The notes under the pieces are model-generated. The model ran no database searches. It saw only the letters and a program-made list of their open reading frames with translations, and was not told the DNA's origin. Both the position numbers and the translations under genes were made by a program. Shown here piece after piece: positions 25,778 through 34,118 of a stretch of DNA of 64,000 bases (positions are counted from its first letter, which is position 1; each line of letters starts with the position of its first letter). Location: assembly GCA_035527715.1 (NCBI GenBank), contig DATKZY010000118.1, positions 1-64,000 on the forward strand. The letters run 5' to 3'. The DNA is from DSUN01 sp035527715 (GTDB lineage: Bacteria > Planctomycetota > PUPC01 > DSUN01).

Positions 25778-26995
25778 CTATCCCTCGGAGCCCATGAGTG
25801 CGAGGAACCGCGCCAGCGTGCGGTCGGCCTCCTCGCCAAGCTGCTCGAGGCGGCGAAGCTCGGCCGTCGCCGCGTCGAGCTCGAAGAACGCAGGGTGAGC
25901 CGTCTCCAGGCGGCCCAGGGCCGCCGAGTGCGCGCCCAGCAGCTCCTCCACAAGCGCGACCCGCTCGGGCAAGTAGGGAAGGCCCTGCTCCCGAGCGGTC
26001 GAGCGCAGCTCGAGGAGGCGGCGCGCGTAGTCGTCGCGCAGCCAGGCGTAGAGCTCCCGCTGCCGGACGCTGTCCTCGCCCAGGGCGGCGTGAAGCTCGC
26101 GCACGCGCTCCTCGATGACACGGGCCGTGCCCGCGCTGACGCCGCCGGCGATGATCGCGGAGTCGCCCGCGGCAAGGGCCAGCCTCTGCGTGCCCAGGTC
26201 GAGGTCGAGGTGGCCGCTGAAGACGTGGAGTCGGATTTCCTCGGGCCAGAGGTTCAGCGAGCCGGCGGGGAATGGCACCCCCGCCGCGAGCCGGTGCGCG
26301 GGGAAGCCCGAGCTGTAGAACTCGCAGCCCTTGGTCCGCACGATGGCGCCGCCCAGCTCGGGGGCCAGCTCGATGACGACCTCCTTGCCTCGCGAGCCCA
26401 CCTGCCCCACCAGGCTGCCCGCAAGCAGGCTCACCCTCGGCCCGCCTCGCTCCGAGCCGGCCACGGGCGCGAACTGGCTGCCGTGAGTCATGAGCAGCAG
26501 GGAGCCGGCATCCATGCTCACTGCCGCGGGGTCGGCTGCCGCGTAGGAGCGGCCCGGCACGAGGCGACGGGCGGACCGCCCGTACACGTCGTAGACCTCG
26601 CCCGCGAGGAGACTCCCGCCGGGGACGCGGGGCTCTTCGACAGAACGCTTCTCGGGGGGAACGGCCACCTGGTCGTCCTCCCGCCTGCGCTCGCCACGGA
26701 GCAGCGCAATGCAGACGCCGAGCACCACCGCGGCAGCAGCAGCGCCGGCGATGGCGAGCCGGCGGAAGAGGATGCGCCGCCGCGCACGACTTGCCACCCG
26801 GCCGGCGAAGGCCGGCGAGGGCTCGGCCCAAGCCAGCGCCGCGCGCAACGCCCCATCCGCCGAGCGGGCTGCGGCCACACGCTCGCGGCAGGCGGCGCAG
26901 GTCGCCAGGTGGGCCTCCACGCGCTGGCGCGACGCCGCGTCGAGGCCCCCGACCTCGTAGGCATCAAGCTGTTCGGCCACCCACGCGCATGTCAT
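25778..26995 (-). CDS. Transmembrane anti-sigma factor with FecR-like domain
   Basis: 405 residues. The N-terminus carries a zinc-finger anti-sigma domain (His29, Cys33, Cys36 in HLATCAAC). One membrane segment lies at ~78-100. A periplasmic FecR-like beta domain follows (SLLAGEVYDVYGRSARRLVP; HVFSGHLDLDLGTQRLAL), then a long C-terminal helical part (~275-405). It would hold the upstream ECF sigma factor inactive until an envelope signal arrives. It overlaps the sigma gene by 4 bp (26992-26995). Confidence 0.88.
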   Translation of the reverse strand: MTCAWVAEQLDAYEVGGLDAASRQRVEAHLATCAACRERVAAARSADGALRAALAWAEPSPAFAGRVASRARRRILFRRLAIAGAAAAAVVLGVCIALLRGERRREDDQVAVPPEKRSVEEPRVPGGSLLAGEVYDVYGRSARRLVPGRSYAAADPAAVSMDAGSLLLMTHGSQFAPVAGSERGGPRVSLLAGSLVGQVGSRGKEVVIELAPELGGAIVRTKGCEFYSSGFPAHRLAAGVPFPAGSLNLWPEEIRLHVFSGHLDLDLGTQRLALAAGDSAIIAGGVSAGTARVIEERVRELHAALGEDSVRQRELYAWLRDDYARRLLELRSTAREQGLPYLPERVALVEELLGAHSAALGRLETAHPAFFELDAATAELRRLEQLGEEADRTLARFLALMGSEG

Positions 26996-27534
26996 CGGTC
27001 ACCCCGATCCTCGGTGAGGCTCTTGCGAAGCATCTGCCGCGCCCGCGTCAGACGCGACGTTACGGAGCCAACCTGCAGCCCCAGCAGGCGAGCGATCTCC
27101 TCGCAGGAGCACCCCTGCGAGTAGTGGAGATGAATCACCTGCTGGTAGCCCTCGGGCAGCGCGGCAACGGCGTCCAACACCTCCGGGTGCGGCTCGCGGC
27201 GGTCCGCGACCTCTGCACCGAGCCGCGCGACGGCGTGCCGGGCGCGCCGCGAGGCGGCCCGACGAGCCACGTTCACCACCGTTTGCAGGAGCCAGGGGGC
27301 GAACGCCGCCGGGTTCCGCAACTGGCCGAGCGAGCGGAAGGCCCTGAGGAACGCCTCTTGAGCCGCGTCCTCGGCCTCCGCCCGATCGTGCAGCACCGCG
27401 TAGGCGCGTGCCACGACCAGGCCCTGGTAGCGACGCACCAGCGACTCGAAGCCCTGCTTGCCGCCTGCCCTGGCCTGCCGCACCAAGTCGGCATCCGCCG
27501 GAACCATCTGGTCGCCGCCCGGGCAGGCATCCAT
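26992..27534 (-). CDS. ECF-family RNA polymerase sigma factor
   Basis: 180 residues. The region-2 core is AEDAAQEAFLRAFRSLGQL; region 4 has LPEGYQQVIHLHYSQGCSCE and a helix-turn-helix (EIARLLGLQVGSVTSRLTRA). ATG 27534 (MDACPGGDQM) has GGGAG 6 bp upstream; a GTG at 27549 and a later in-frame ATG are alternatives. It overlaps its anti-sigma partner by 4 bp, the normal arrangement for an ECF/anti-sigma pair. Likely targets include the secreted protein downstream. Confidence 0.92.
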   Translation of the reverse strand: MDACPGGDQMVPADADLVRQARAGGKQGFESLVRRYQGLVVARAYAVLHDRAEAEDAAQEAFLRAFRSLGQLRNPAAFAPWLLQTVVNVARRAASRRARHAVARLGAEVADRREPHPEVLDAVAALPEGYQQVIHLHYSQGCSCEEIARLLGLQVGSVTSRLTRARQMLRKSLTEDRGDR

Positions 27535-27966
27535 CCGTGACTCCCGCACATCATGCTAGACACTGCGGCGCGGCCAATTGCTGCTGCGCCATAGTATACC
27601 GCGGGAAGGCCCCTGGCCGGAAGGGGCCTTGGCCCCGCGGGCCGTGGGGGGCAAGTCACCGCCTGCGTTATTTGACACACTCGGAAGCTGAGCTGCTGGA
27701 AATGGCCGTCGCCACGGGCGGAGAGCGGCCGTCGCATCCCACAGTGGGTATTGATCTTGCGGAGAATGCCCGACAGCCATTCTCGGCCGGCACGACCCTT
27801 GCGCGCTTTTCATGATACCGGTGGGGGGTCACGGCAACAACGGTAGTAGCTCCTCCCCCTGCTGCCGTTAAGTCCCTCTGACCCCCCGCTCACCCCGCCT
27901 TCGTGGGGTCGCTGCCAAAAGAGGGCACGGGACGGTGCTGCTTTCGCCTGGCTAGGGGGCCTCCTG
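27535..27966. other. Divergent intergenic region without a recognised gene
   Basis: This 432-bp gap separates the sigma-factor gene (-) from the receiver-domain gene (+). A TATACT-like -10 sits on the minus strand near 27592-27597 without a convincing -35. A partial hairpin lies around 27820-27875, where GGTGGGGGGTCACGGCAAC faces the CTGCCGT segment near 27861. No convincing open frame. Confidence 0.5.
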
Positions 27967-28320
27967 ATGCCGGTCAGGCTCCTGCTCGTCCTGGGTGACC
28001 CACTGGTTCTCAAGCGCCTGCGCGCCCTGTTCGTGCGGCAGGGCTACTCGTGCCGCAGCGCCCCGACGCTGCGCGCGGCCCTGGCCGAACTCCGCCGCGC
28101 CCCGTACCCCGTGGCTGTCGTGGACCTCGAGCTGTTGGGGGCCGACCCCGCGGCCGCGGCACGCGCCCTGCGGAGCGCACAGCCGGGCGCGCGCCTCATC
28201 GCGCTCGACAGCCTGACAGCGGGCGACACCGGGAACGGCGTGGACTCGCCCTTCGACGCGGTCATTGCGAAGCCTTTCTTCTACGACCCGCTCCTTGCCG
28301 CCCTCGCCGCAACCGCGTGA
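27967..28320 (+). CDS. Stand-alone CheY-like receiver domain
   Basis: 117 residues. RLLLVLGDPLVLKRLRALF resembles the acidic-pocket strand, but with only one of the usual two acids. VAVVDLELLG holds the phosphorylatable aspartate near residue 54, and AVIAKPFFYDPL the conserved lysine. There is no output domain, so it would act by protein contact. No histidine kinase is nearby. It is followed by an independent promoter for the GH38-like gene. Confidence 0.72.
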   Translation: MPVRLLLVLGDPLVLKRLRALFVRQGYSCRSAPTLRAALAELRRAPYPVAVVDLELLGADPAAAARALRSAQPGARLIALDSLTAGDTGNGVDSPFDAVIAKPFFYDPLLAALAATA

Positions 28321-28392
28321 CGCCCCACCCCGACTGCCGGACCGCCGGGCCCCGCCGGCGAATCGAGTCTGCCCCCAGCCCTGGCGAGAACC

Positions 28393-28421
28393 TTGCGCGA
28401 CGCCGCCCCCGCCGCTATGCT
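28393..28421 (+). promoter_or_regulatory. Promoter for the GH38-like gene (TTGCGC-17-TATGCT)
   Basis: TTGCGC at 28393-28398 and TATGCT at 28416-28421, spacer 17 bp, 30 bp before the ATG at 28451. Confidence 0.5.
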
Positions 28422-28450
28422 GTGAGACGCCTCTTCAGGAAGCACGAGCC

Positions 28451-31138
28451 ATGAGACACCGAATGGCGCCCCCGCGGTGCCGAGGCGTCCTGGGCACCGC
28501 GCTCGCGGCGGTCGCCTTGGCGCTCCTCTGCCCGGCCGCTGCTGCCGCGACCAGGGAGGTAATCGTCGTCTTCAAGACCCACTTCGACATCGGCTACACG
28601 GCCATGGCCCGCGACGTGGTGGCCCACTACCGCACGGGGATGATTGACAGGGCGCTCAAAGTCTGCGACGACACGCGGGCGCTCCCGCCCGAGAACCGCT
28701 TCGTGTGGACGCTGCCCGGCTGGCCGATGGCGCAGCTCCTCGGCCCCGCGCAAACGCCCGACCGGCGCACGCGCATCCTCGACGCCGTGCGCGAGGGCCG
28801 CCTCGTCACCCACGCCCTCCCCGGCACGCTCCACACCGAATCGCTCGATCTCGAGGACCTCGTGCGCGGCATGCGCTTCTCCTCGGAGCTTGCCCGCTCG
28901 CTCGGCCAGCCGCTCCCGCGCGACGCGAAGATGACCGATGTGCCGTCCCACAACTGGATCCTCCCCACTGTGCTTGTCCACGCGGGCGTGGAGTTCCTGC
29001 ACGTCGGCTGCAACGCGGCCTGCCCGACGCCCGACGTGTCGCCGCTGTTCTGGTGGGAGGGCCCCGACGGCTCCCGGCTCCTGACGATGTACGCCGGCGA
29101 CTACGGCACCGGCCTCCGCCCGCCCGCCAACTGGCCTCACGCCACCTGGCTCGCCCTCATCCACACGGGCGACAACCAGGGGCCGCCGAACCCCAACGAC
29201 GTCCGCGCCCTCCTCGACCGCGCCGCCCGCGAGATGCCCGGCGTGAAAATCCGCTTCGGCCGCCTCAGCGACTTCGCCGACGCCATTCGCCGCGAGAAGC
29301 CCGAACTCCCGGTCATCCGCGCCGACATGCCCGACACCTGGGTCCACGGCATCATGTCCATGCCCATCGAGACCAAGATCATGCGCAACGTGCGCCCGAC
29401 CATCATGGCCCTCGAAAGCCTCAACACGCTGCTTCGCATCTGGGGCGTTGACGTGCCGAGCGCGAAGGACACCGTGGCCGCGGCCTACGAGCGGAGCCTG
29501 ATGTACTCCGAGCACACGTGGGGCCTCGACTTCAAGGCCTGGGGCAAGCGCCTCTACGGAGCCGAATGGGGGGCCGCCCACGCGAAAGGCGTCTACAAGC
29601 GCGCCGAGGAATCGTGGGCCGAGCACGGCGCCTACATACGCCAGGCCGAGGCCATCGCGGCCCCCGCCCTCGACGCCAACCTCCAGGCCCTCGCCCGCGC
29701 CGTCAACGTCCAAGGCCCCCGCATCGTCGTCTACAACCCGCTGCCGTGGGTAGTGGACGACATCGTGAGCGTGAGGGTCCCCGGCAAGCTGCCCGAGGCG
29801 CTGGCCGAGGCTGGGAGCGGCGAGCAGGTGCCCATGGAACGCGAGGGGGATACGGTTCGCTTCCTGGCCTCAGGCTTGTGGCCAATGGGCTACTGCACGT
29901 ACGTGCCGGGCAGGCCTAGCGATGCCGCCGGCGACCTTGTGGCCAGCCCCGCACCGGCGCTGATCGAGAACCGCCGCTTCCGCGTGCGCCTCGACCCCAG
30001 CCGCGGTGCCGTCGCGTCGCTCTTCGACAAGCTGGACAACGTGGAATTGGTTGACCCCAACGCGTCATTCGGACTCGGCCAGTATCTCTACGAGCGGTTC
30101 GACGCGGATCAGGTGAAAGCCTACCTCAATGCCTATCTCCGGCAGAAGCCGGGCTGGGCGATCGCCGATCTCGGGAAGAACGAGCTGCCGCCAGCAAGGG
30201 AGAAGCCTTACGCTGCCGCCTCGCCGAAGAACATGAAGCTGGAGATCACCCGCACGCCCCTGGCCGTGCGCGCGCGTATGTCCGCACCGGCCACCGACGA
30301 GGTGCCCCACGCCGTCAGCGTCACCGTCGCCCTGTATCCCTCGATGGGGTTCGTTGACTTCGAGTGGAGCGTCACCGGCAAGAAGCGCGAGCCGTGGCCC
30401 GAGGCCGGCTGGTTCTGCTTCCCGGTCAAGGTGGACCAGCCGAAGTTCCGCATCGGGCGCCTCGGCTCCATTGTGGACCCGACGACCGATTTCCGGCGTT
30501 CAGCAAGCCACGATTGCTACTGCGTGAACACCGGCCTCACTGTGGAGGGTCCCAACGGGAGAGGCGTCGGCCTGTGCGGCGTGGACACCCCGCTCGTGAG
30601 CTTGGAGCGCCCCGGCCTCTGGCGCTACAGCCGCGACTTCGTGCCCACGAAGCCGTACGTGTTCTTCAACCTTTTCAACAACGCCATCTCCACTAACTTC
30701 CAGCAGTGGGTCGGCGGGTCGTGGAGTGTTCGGGTGCGGCTCTGGAGATTCGAGCGCAACAGTCATGCGGTGAATCTCGTGGGCCGACCGTGGCAAGCGC
30801 GGCAGGTCTGCCGCGCGGGATTATTCGACGGGCCGCCAGGAGCGCTGCCGGTCGTGGGTGGCGGCGTGTGGTCCTCGCGCCAGGGGGCCTCGCGCGACGG
30901 GCTGCTCGTCATCGCCTTCGGCCCGAATCCCGATGGCGATGGACTGTTGCTGCGCCTCTGGGAGCAATCGGGGGATGAGGGGCCATGTGATGTTCACCTG
31001 CCCAAGGGCCTTCGCCCGAAGAGCGCACAGCCCTGCGACCTGCGCGGCCGGCCCATCGGCGAGGCGATCCCCGTCCGGGACGGCAAGTTCACGGTCCCCA
31101 TGTCGCCCTTCGCGCCCGTGAGCCTGCTACTGCGGTGA
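28451..31138 (+). CDS. Secreted GH38-like alpha-mannosidase family protein
   Basis: 895 residues with a signal peptide ending near CPAAAAA. The N-terminal barrel begins VIVVFKTHFDIGYTAMARDV, where His44 and Asp46 match the HxD zinc site of GH38. KMTDVPSHNWILP (Asp163, His167) fits the region of the catalytic aspartate. The C-terminal half is a GH38-type beta domain (RIVVYNPLPWVVDDIVSV; FRVRLDPSRGAVASLFDK). GH38 enzymes cleave alpha-mannosides, but this exported divergent group may have other substrates. It has its own promoter and ends before a strong inverted repeat. Confidence 0.85.
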   Translation: MRHRMAPPRCRGVLGTALAAVALALLCPAAAAATREVIVVFKTHFDIGYTAMARDVVAHYRTGMIDRALKVCDDTRALPPENRFVWTLPGWPMAQLLGPAQTPDRRTRILDAVREGRLVTHALPGTLHTESLDLEDLVRGMRFSSELARSLGQPLPRDAKMTDVPSHNWILPTVLVHAGVEFLHVGCNAACPTPDVSPLFWWEGPDGSRLLTMYAGDYGTGLRPPANWPHATWLALIHTGDNQGPPNPNDVRALLDRAAREMPGVKIRFGRLSDFADAIRREKPELPVIRADMPDTWVHGIMSMPIETKIMRNVRPTIMALESLNTLLRIWGVDVPSAKDTVAAAYERSLMYSEHTWGLDFKAWGKRLYGAEWGAAHAKGVYKRAEESWAEHGAYIRQAEAIAAPALDANLQALARAVNVQGPRIVVYNPLPWVVDDIVSVRVPGKLPEALAEAGSGEQVPMEREGDTVRFLASGLWPMGYCTYVPGRPSDAAGDLVASPAPALIENRRFRVRLDPSRGAVASLFDKLDNVELVDPNASFGLGQYLYERFDADQVKAYLNAYLRQKPGWAIADLGKNELPPAREKPYAAASPKNMKLEITRTPLAVRARMSAPATDEVPHAVSVTVALYPSMGFVDFEWSVTGKKREPWPEAGWFCFPVKVDQPKFRIGRLGSIVDPTTDFRRSASHDCYCVNTGLTVEGPNGRGVGLCGVDTPLVSLERPGLWRYSRDFVPTKPYVFFNLFNNAISTNFQQWVGGSWSVRVRLWRFERNSHAVNLVGRPWQARQVCRAGLFDGPPGALPVVGGGVWSSRQGASRDGLLVIAFGPNPDGDGLLLRLWEQSGDEGPCDVHLPKGLRPKSAQPCDLRGRPIGEAIPVRDGKFTVPMSPFAPVSLLLR

Positions 31139-31141
31139 GCA

Positions 31142-31232
31142 GGAAGGGACCAAAGGGACAAGAGGGACGAAAGGGACACATAGCGCCCTCTTCGCATGTC
31201 CCTAGTGTCCCTTTGGCCCCTCAAGTCCCTTC
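31142..31232 (+). terminator. Large inverted repeat downstream of the GH38-like gene
   Basis: GGAAGGGACCAAAGGGACA (31142-31160) pairs with TGTCCCTTTGG (31206-31216) and GTCCCTTCC (31224-31232). The spacer is rich in AGGGAC units. It lies 3 bp after the GH38 stop and could end transcription, although there is no T-run. Confidence 0.55.
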
Positions 31233-31240
31233 CCCCCGGC

Positions 31241-31269
31241 TTGCGCGGGAGTCCCATTCCGCTTAGAAT
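31241..31269 (+). promoter_or_regulatory. Promoter for the Gfo/Idh/MocA gene (TTGCGC-17-TAGAAT)
   Basis: TTGCGC at 31241-31246 and TAGAAT at 31264-31269 with a 17-bp spacer, before AAGGAG at 31311-31316 and GTG 31325. Confidence 0.5.
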
Positions 31270-31324
31270 ACCCTCCGTGTCGCCTTTCGCGTAGTGGGCT
31301 GTCCCCAGGTAAGGAGACGACCGG

Positions 31325-32359
31325 GTGAAGCGGTTTGCGAAGCCAGCGGACATCAAGGTCGGCGTGGTGGGCTATGGGGGCGCCTTCAACATGGGCCGCG
31401 CCCACCTCAACGAGATGAAGCGGGCGGGCATGGTGCCCACCGCTGTGGCCGAGATTGACCGCGAACGCCTGAAGGTGGCTACCCAGGACTTCCCGGGCAT
31501 CGAGACCTACACGTCGGTCGCCACGATGCTCAAGAAGTCGGACGTCAATGTGCTCGCGATCATCACGCCCCACAACACCCACGCCAAGCTGGCCATTCAG
31601 TGCCTCAAGGCCGGCCGCCACGTGGTCACGGAGAAGCCATTCGCCATCACGACCGCCGAATGCGACGCGATGATCGCCGCGGCGAAGAAGAGCAAGTGCG
31701 TGCTCTCGACCTACCACAACCGCCACTGGGACGGCTGTATCCTGAACGCCGTGAAGCTGGTCCGCAGCGGCGTCATCGGCGAGGTGTTCCGCGTCGAGGC
31801 CCACATGGGCGGCTACGGCAAGCCGGGCGACTGGTGGCGGACCTCCAAGACCATCTCGGGCGGCATCATGTACGACTGGGGCGTGCACCTGCTCGAATAC
31901 TCGCTCCAGATTCTCCAGGGCGGGCAGCTCGCCGAGGTCACGGGCTTCGCACACACCGGCTTCTGGGCCGACAAGGTGAAGTGGGGCAAGGACACGAACG
32001 AGGACGAGGGCTGCGCGATCGCGCGCTTCACCAACGGCGCGTGGCTGACGCTCATGCTCTCGAGCATTGATTCCAACCCCAAGCGCGGCTGGCTCGAGGC
32101 CACCGGCACCCTGGGCACGCTGGTGATGGACTGGGGCGTGTGCGAAGTGACGACCCACGAGAACGGCACGACGGTAGTCAAGAAGCACAAGAACCCCGAG
32201 TCGGAGGGCTGGAAGCTCTACCAGAACGTGGCCGACCACCTGGTGAAGGGCACGCCGCTGGTCATCACGCCCGAGTGGGCGCGGCGGCCCATCCACATCC
32301 TCGACCTCGCCTGCCAGAGCGCCAGGAAGGGCAAGAGCCTCAAAGCCCGATACAAGTGA
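31325..32359 (+). CDS. Cytoplasmic Gfo/Idh/MocA family oxidoreductase
   Basis: 344 residues from GTG 31325 with AAGGAG 8 bp upstream. KVGVVGYGGAFNMGRAHLNE is the dinucleotide-binding start, HVVTEKPFAIT the conserved Lys-Pro motif, and GGIMYDWGVHLLEYSLQIL the C-terminal domain signature. There is no export signal, unlike the relative at 9897. It probably acts on a sugar or inositol-type polyol. It converges on a sulfatase gene 69 bp away, with no clear terminator between them. Confidence 0.92.
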   Translation: MKRFAKPADIKVGVVGYGGAFNMGRAHLNEMKRAGMVPTAVAEIDRERLKVATQDFPGIETYTSVATMLKKSDVNVLAIITPHNTHAKLAIQCLKAGRHVVTEKPFAITTAECDAMIAAAKKSKCVLSTYHNRHWDGCILNAVKLVRSGVIGEVFRVEAHMGGYGKPGDWWRTSKTISGGIMYDWGVHLLEYSLQILQGGQLAEVTGFAHTGFWADKVKWGKDTNEDEGCAIARFTNGAWLTLMLSSIDSNPKRGWLEATGTLGTLVMDWGVCEVTTHENGTTVVKKHKNPESEGWKLYQNVADHLVKGTPLVITPEWARRPIHILDLACQSARKGKSLKARYK

Positions 32360-32428
32360 GGAAGGCGACGAGCTGCGAGCCTGGGGGTGCGCTGCGTTTC
32401 CCAGCCCCGTGGCGTGCGGCGCGGCGTC

Positions 32429-33925
32429 CTACGTCATCCAGTGGCCGTGGCGGGCCAGGAGGGCGTCGGCGTGGTGGGCGCGGCCGGTGGCGCGCAGGTG
32501 CTCGCAGTACTTGCCGAGGCGCCCGCGGGTGTGATACGGGCCGCCCTCGCGCAGCACGGTCCACATCGGGTCCACGTCGGACTCCGACGTGTTCATCATC
32601 ACCGTGGTCCACTCGTGGAGGCGGGCGAGGCCCTCGGCGACGGCGTCGGGGCGGTCCTTCGAGCGGTCGTGGGTCAGGTGCGGGTCGGCCAGGATGTTGA
32701 AGAGGAGGACGGGCGGGAGGTCCTTGAGGCCGTCGTGGTAGGTGCGTAGCAGGAGCCAGTTATCCCAGCGGACCGAGCGCTGGCAGCTCCAGGCGCAGTT
32801 GCCGCACACGAGGGTGTCGCGGCCTTTGCCTGAGATTGCAGGCGGGACGTCCCCGTCCCGCGACACGCGGCGTGGGGACACGCCGCCTACAATAGAGCGG
32901 CCATCCCATAGGGGGGGCACCTGGCCGCCGACGAGCTCGATGATGGTGGCGGCGAGGTCGGTCTGGTAGTGGAGCGCGTTGTCCACGCGGCCGGCCCCGA
33001 GGCCGGGCCAGCGCAGGATGAAGGGCACACGGGCGGTGCTGTTGCACGAGGTGTGGTGGTCGCCGTAGATGTTCAGCTCGCCCTGGTTCTCGCCGTGGTC
33101 GGAGGAGATGAGGATGGCGGTGTCGTCGAGGACTCCCTGCCGCTCGAGCTCGGCGAGGAGCAGGCCGAGGTGGTGGTCGGCATAGCGGATGCCCGTGTCG
33201 TAGCCGTTGATCCAGCGGACATAGTCGTTCAGGCACGTGATCTGGGCGGGGATGCGGGGCCAGCGGGCGGTGTCGCACGGGCCCATGTCGGAGAGGTCCT
33301 GGGCGGAGTGTGGGCCATAGCCGGCGAAGTGTTTCTTCACCTGGTCCTCGGTGAGCCACTCGTCAAGAGGTTGCCCCTTGAAGGGATCACCGAAGTCGAG
33401 CGGGGTGCGGTAGGGGGTGTGGGGGTCCCAGACGTTGACGTGGAGGAACCAGTTGTCGTCCTTCGCGTGCTGGTCGAGCCAGCGGAGGGCGCCGGGCACG
33501 ACCTCGGGGGCGATTTCCATGCCGCTCTTGCCGGTGTTGTGCATTTCGAGCCAGCCGTGGTAGAACCACCAGGCGCTGTGGCGCTCGGCGAAGGGGCTGA
33601 AGCTCACGGGGTTGAGCCCGGCCTGGCGGAGGGCGGCGATCCAGGAGTTGCGGGCCGCGCCGTGGCGGAAGCCGCGCTCGCGGCCGTGCGGGCGCAGGTC
33701 GGCCGCGAGGCCGCCGTGGTTCACGATGCCCGAGTGGATGCCGAAGCGGCCCGTGTAGAGCGAGGCCCGCGACGGCAGGCACGGGGCGTCGCTCACGTAG
33801 CAGTGCTCGAACCGCACGCCCTCGGCGGCCACGCGGTCCATGTGCGGCGACGTCTCGCGGCAGTAGCCGTAGCAGCCCAGGTGGTCGGCCCGAAGCGTGT
33901 CAATGTCGTAGTACAGAATCCGCAT
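32429..33925 (-). CDS. Type I sulfatase
   Basis: 498 residues. DIDTLRADHLGCYGY starts the alkaline-phosphatase-type core. DAPCLPSRASLYTGR holds the formylglycine motif (Cys49-Leu-Pro-Ser-Arg). ILISSDHGENQGELN supplies metal ligands. There is no signal peptide, so it may be cytoplasmic or exported another way. ATG 33925 follows AGGAG; an ATG at 33940 is an alternative. A 59-bp palindromic element (32835-32893) is inserted in frame at about residues 345-364 (IVGGVSPRRVSRDGDVPPAI). The sulfated substrate cannot be deduced. Confidence 0.92.
   Translation of the reverse strand: MRILYYDIDTLRADHLGCYGYCRETSPHMDRVAAEGVRFEHCYVSDAPCLPSRASLYTGRFGIHSGIVNHGGLAADLRPHGRERGFRHGAARNSWIAALRQAGLNPVSFSPFAERHSAWWFYHGWLEMHNTGKSGMEIAPEVVPGALRWLDQHAKDDNWFLHVNVWDPHTPYRTPLDFGDPFKGQPLDEWLTEDQVKKHFAGYGPHSAQDLSDMGPCDTARWPRIPAQITCLNDYVRWINGYDTGIRYADHHLGLLLAELERQGVLDDTAILISSDHGENQGELNIYGDHHTSCNSTARVPFILRWPGLGAGRVDNALHYQTDLAATIIELVGGQVPPLWDGRSIVGGVSPRRVSRDGDVPPAISGKGRDTLVCGNCAWSCQRSVRWDNWLLLRTYHDGLKDLPPVLLFNILADPHLTHDRSKDRPDAVAEGLARLHEWTTVMMNTSESDVDPMWTVLREGGPYHTRGRLGKYCEHLRATGRAHHADALLARHGHWMT
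32835..32893 (-). repeat. 59-bp cloverleaf palindromic element inside the sulfatase gene
   Basis: The termini ATTGCAGGCGG and CCGCCTACAAT are inverted with one mismatch. Inside are two hairpins: GCGGGACG/CGTCCCGC (32842-32861) and GCGGCGTG/CACGCCGC (32867-32886), each with a 4-nt loop. The gene reads through it without a stop. Confidence 0.75.
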
Positions 33926-34022
33926 CACGCTCTCCTGCATAGGGACGGCGAGGCCGCAGGATTCTAGCAGGAACGAGGCGCGGGTTCAACCGCCCGGGAC
34001 CCTTACAGCAAGGTAATATTCG

Positions 34023-34050
34023 TTGACTCGCGCGGCGCTACGTGTACCCT
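34023..34050 (+). promoter_or_regulatory. Possible promoter for the metallophosphoesterase gene
   Basis: TTGACT at 34023-34028, a 16-bp spacer, then the weak -10 TACCCT at 34045-34050. AGGAGG at 34105-34110 precedes ATG 34119. Confidence 0.4.
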
Positions 34051-34118
34051 TGACCATCGCCCGGCTGCGTAGAGGTGAAGGGGCAGGGGAGCTCTGACAA
34101 GAAGAGGAGGCGGTTGCC

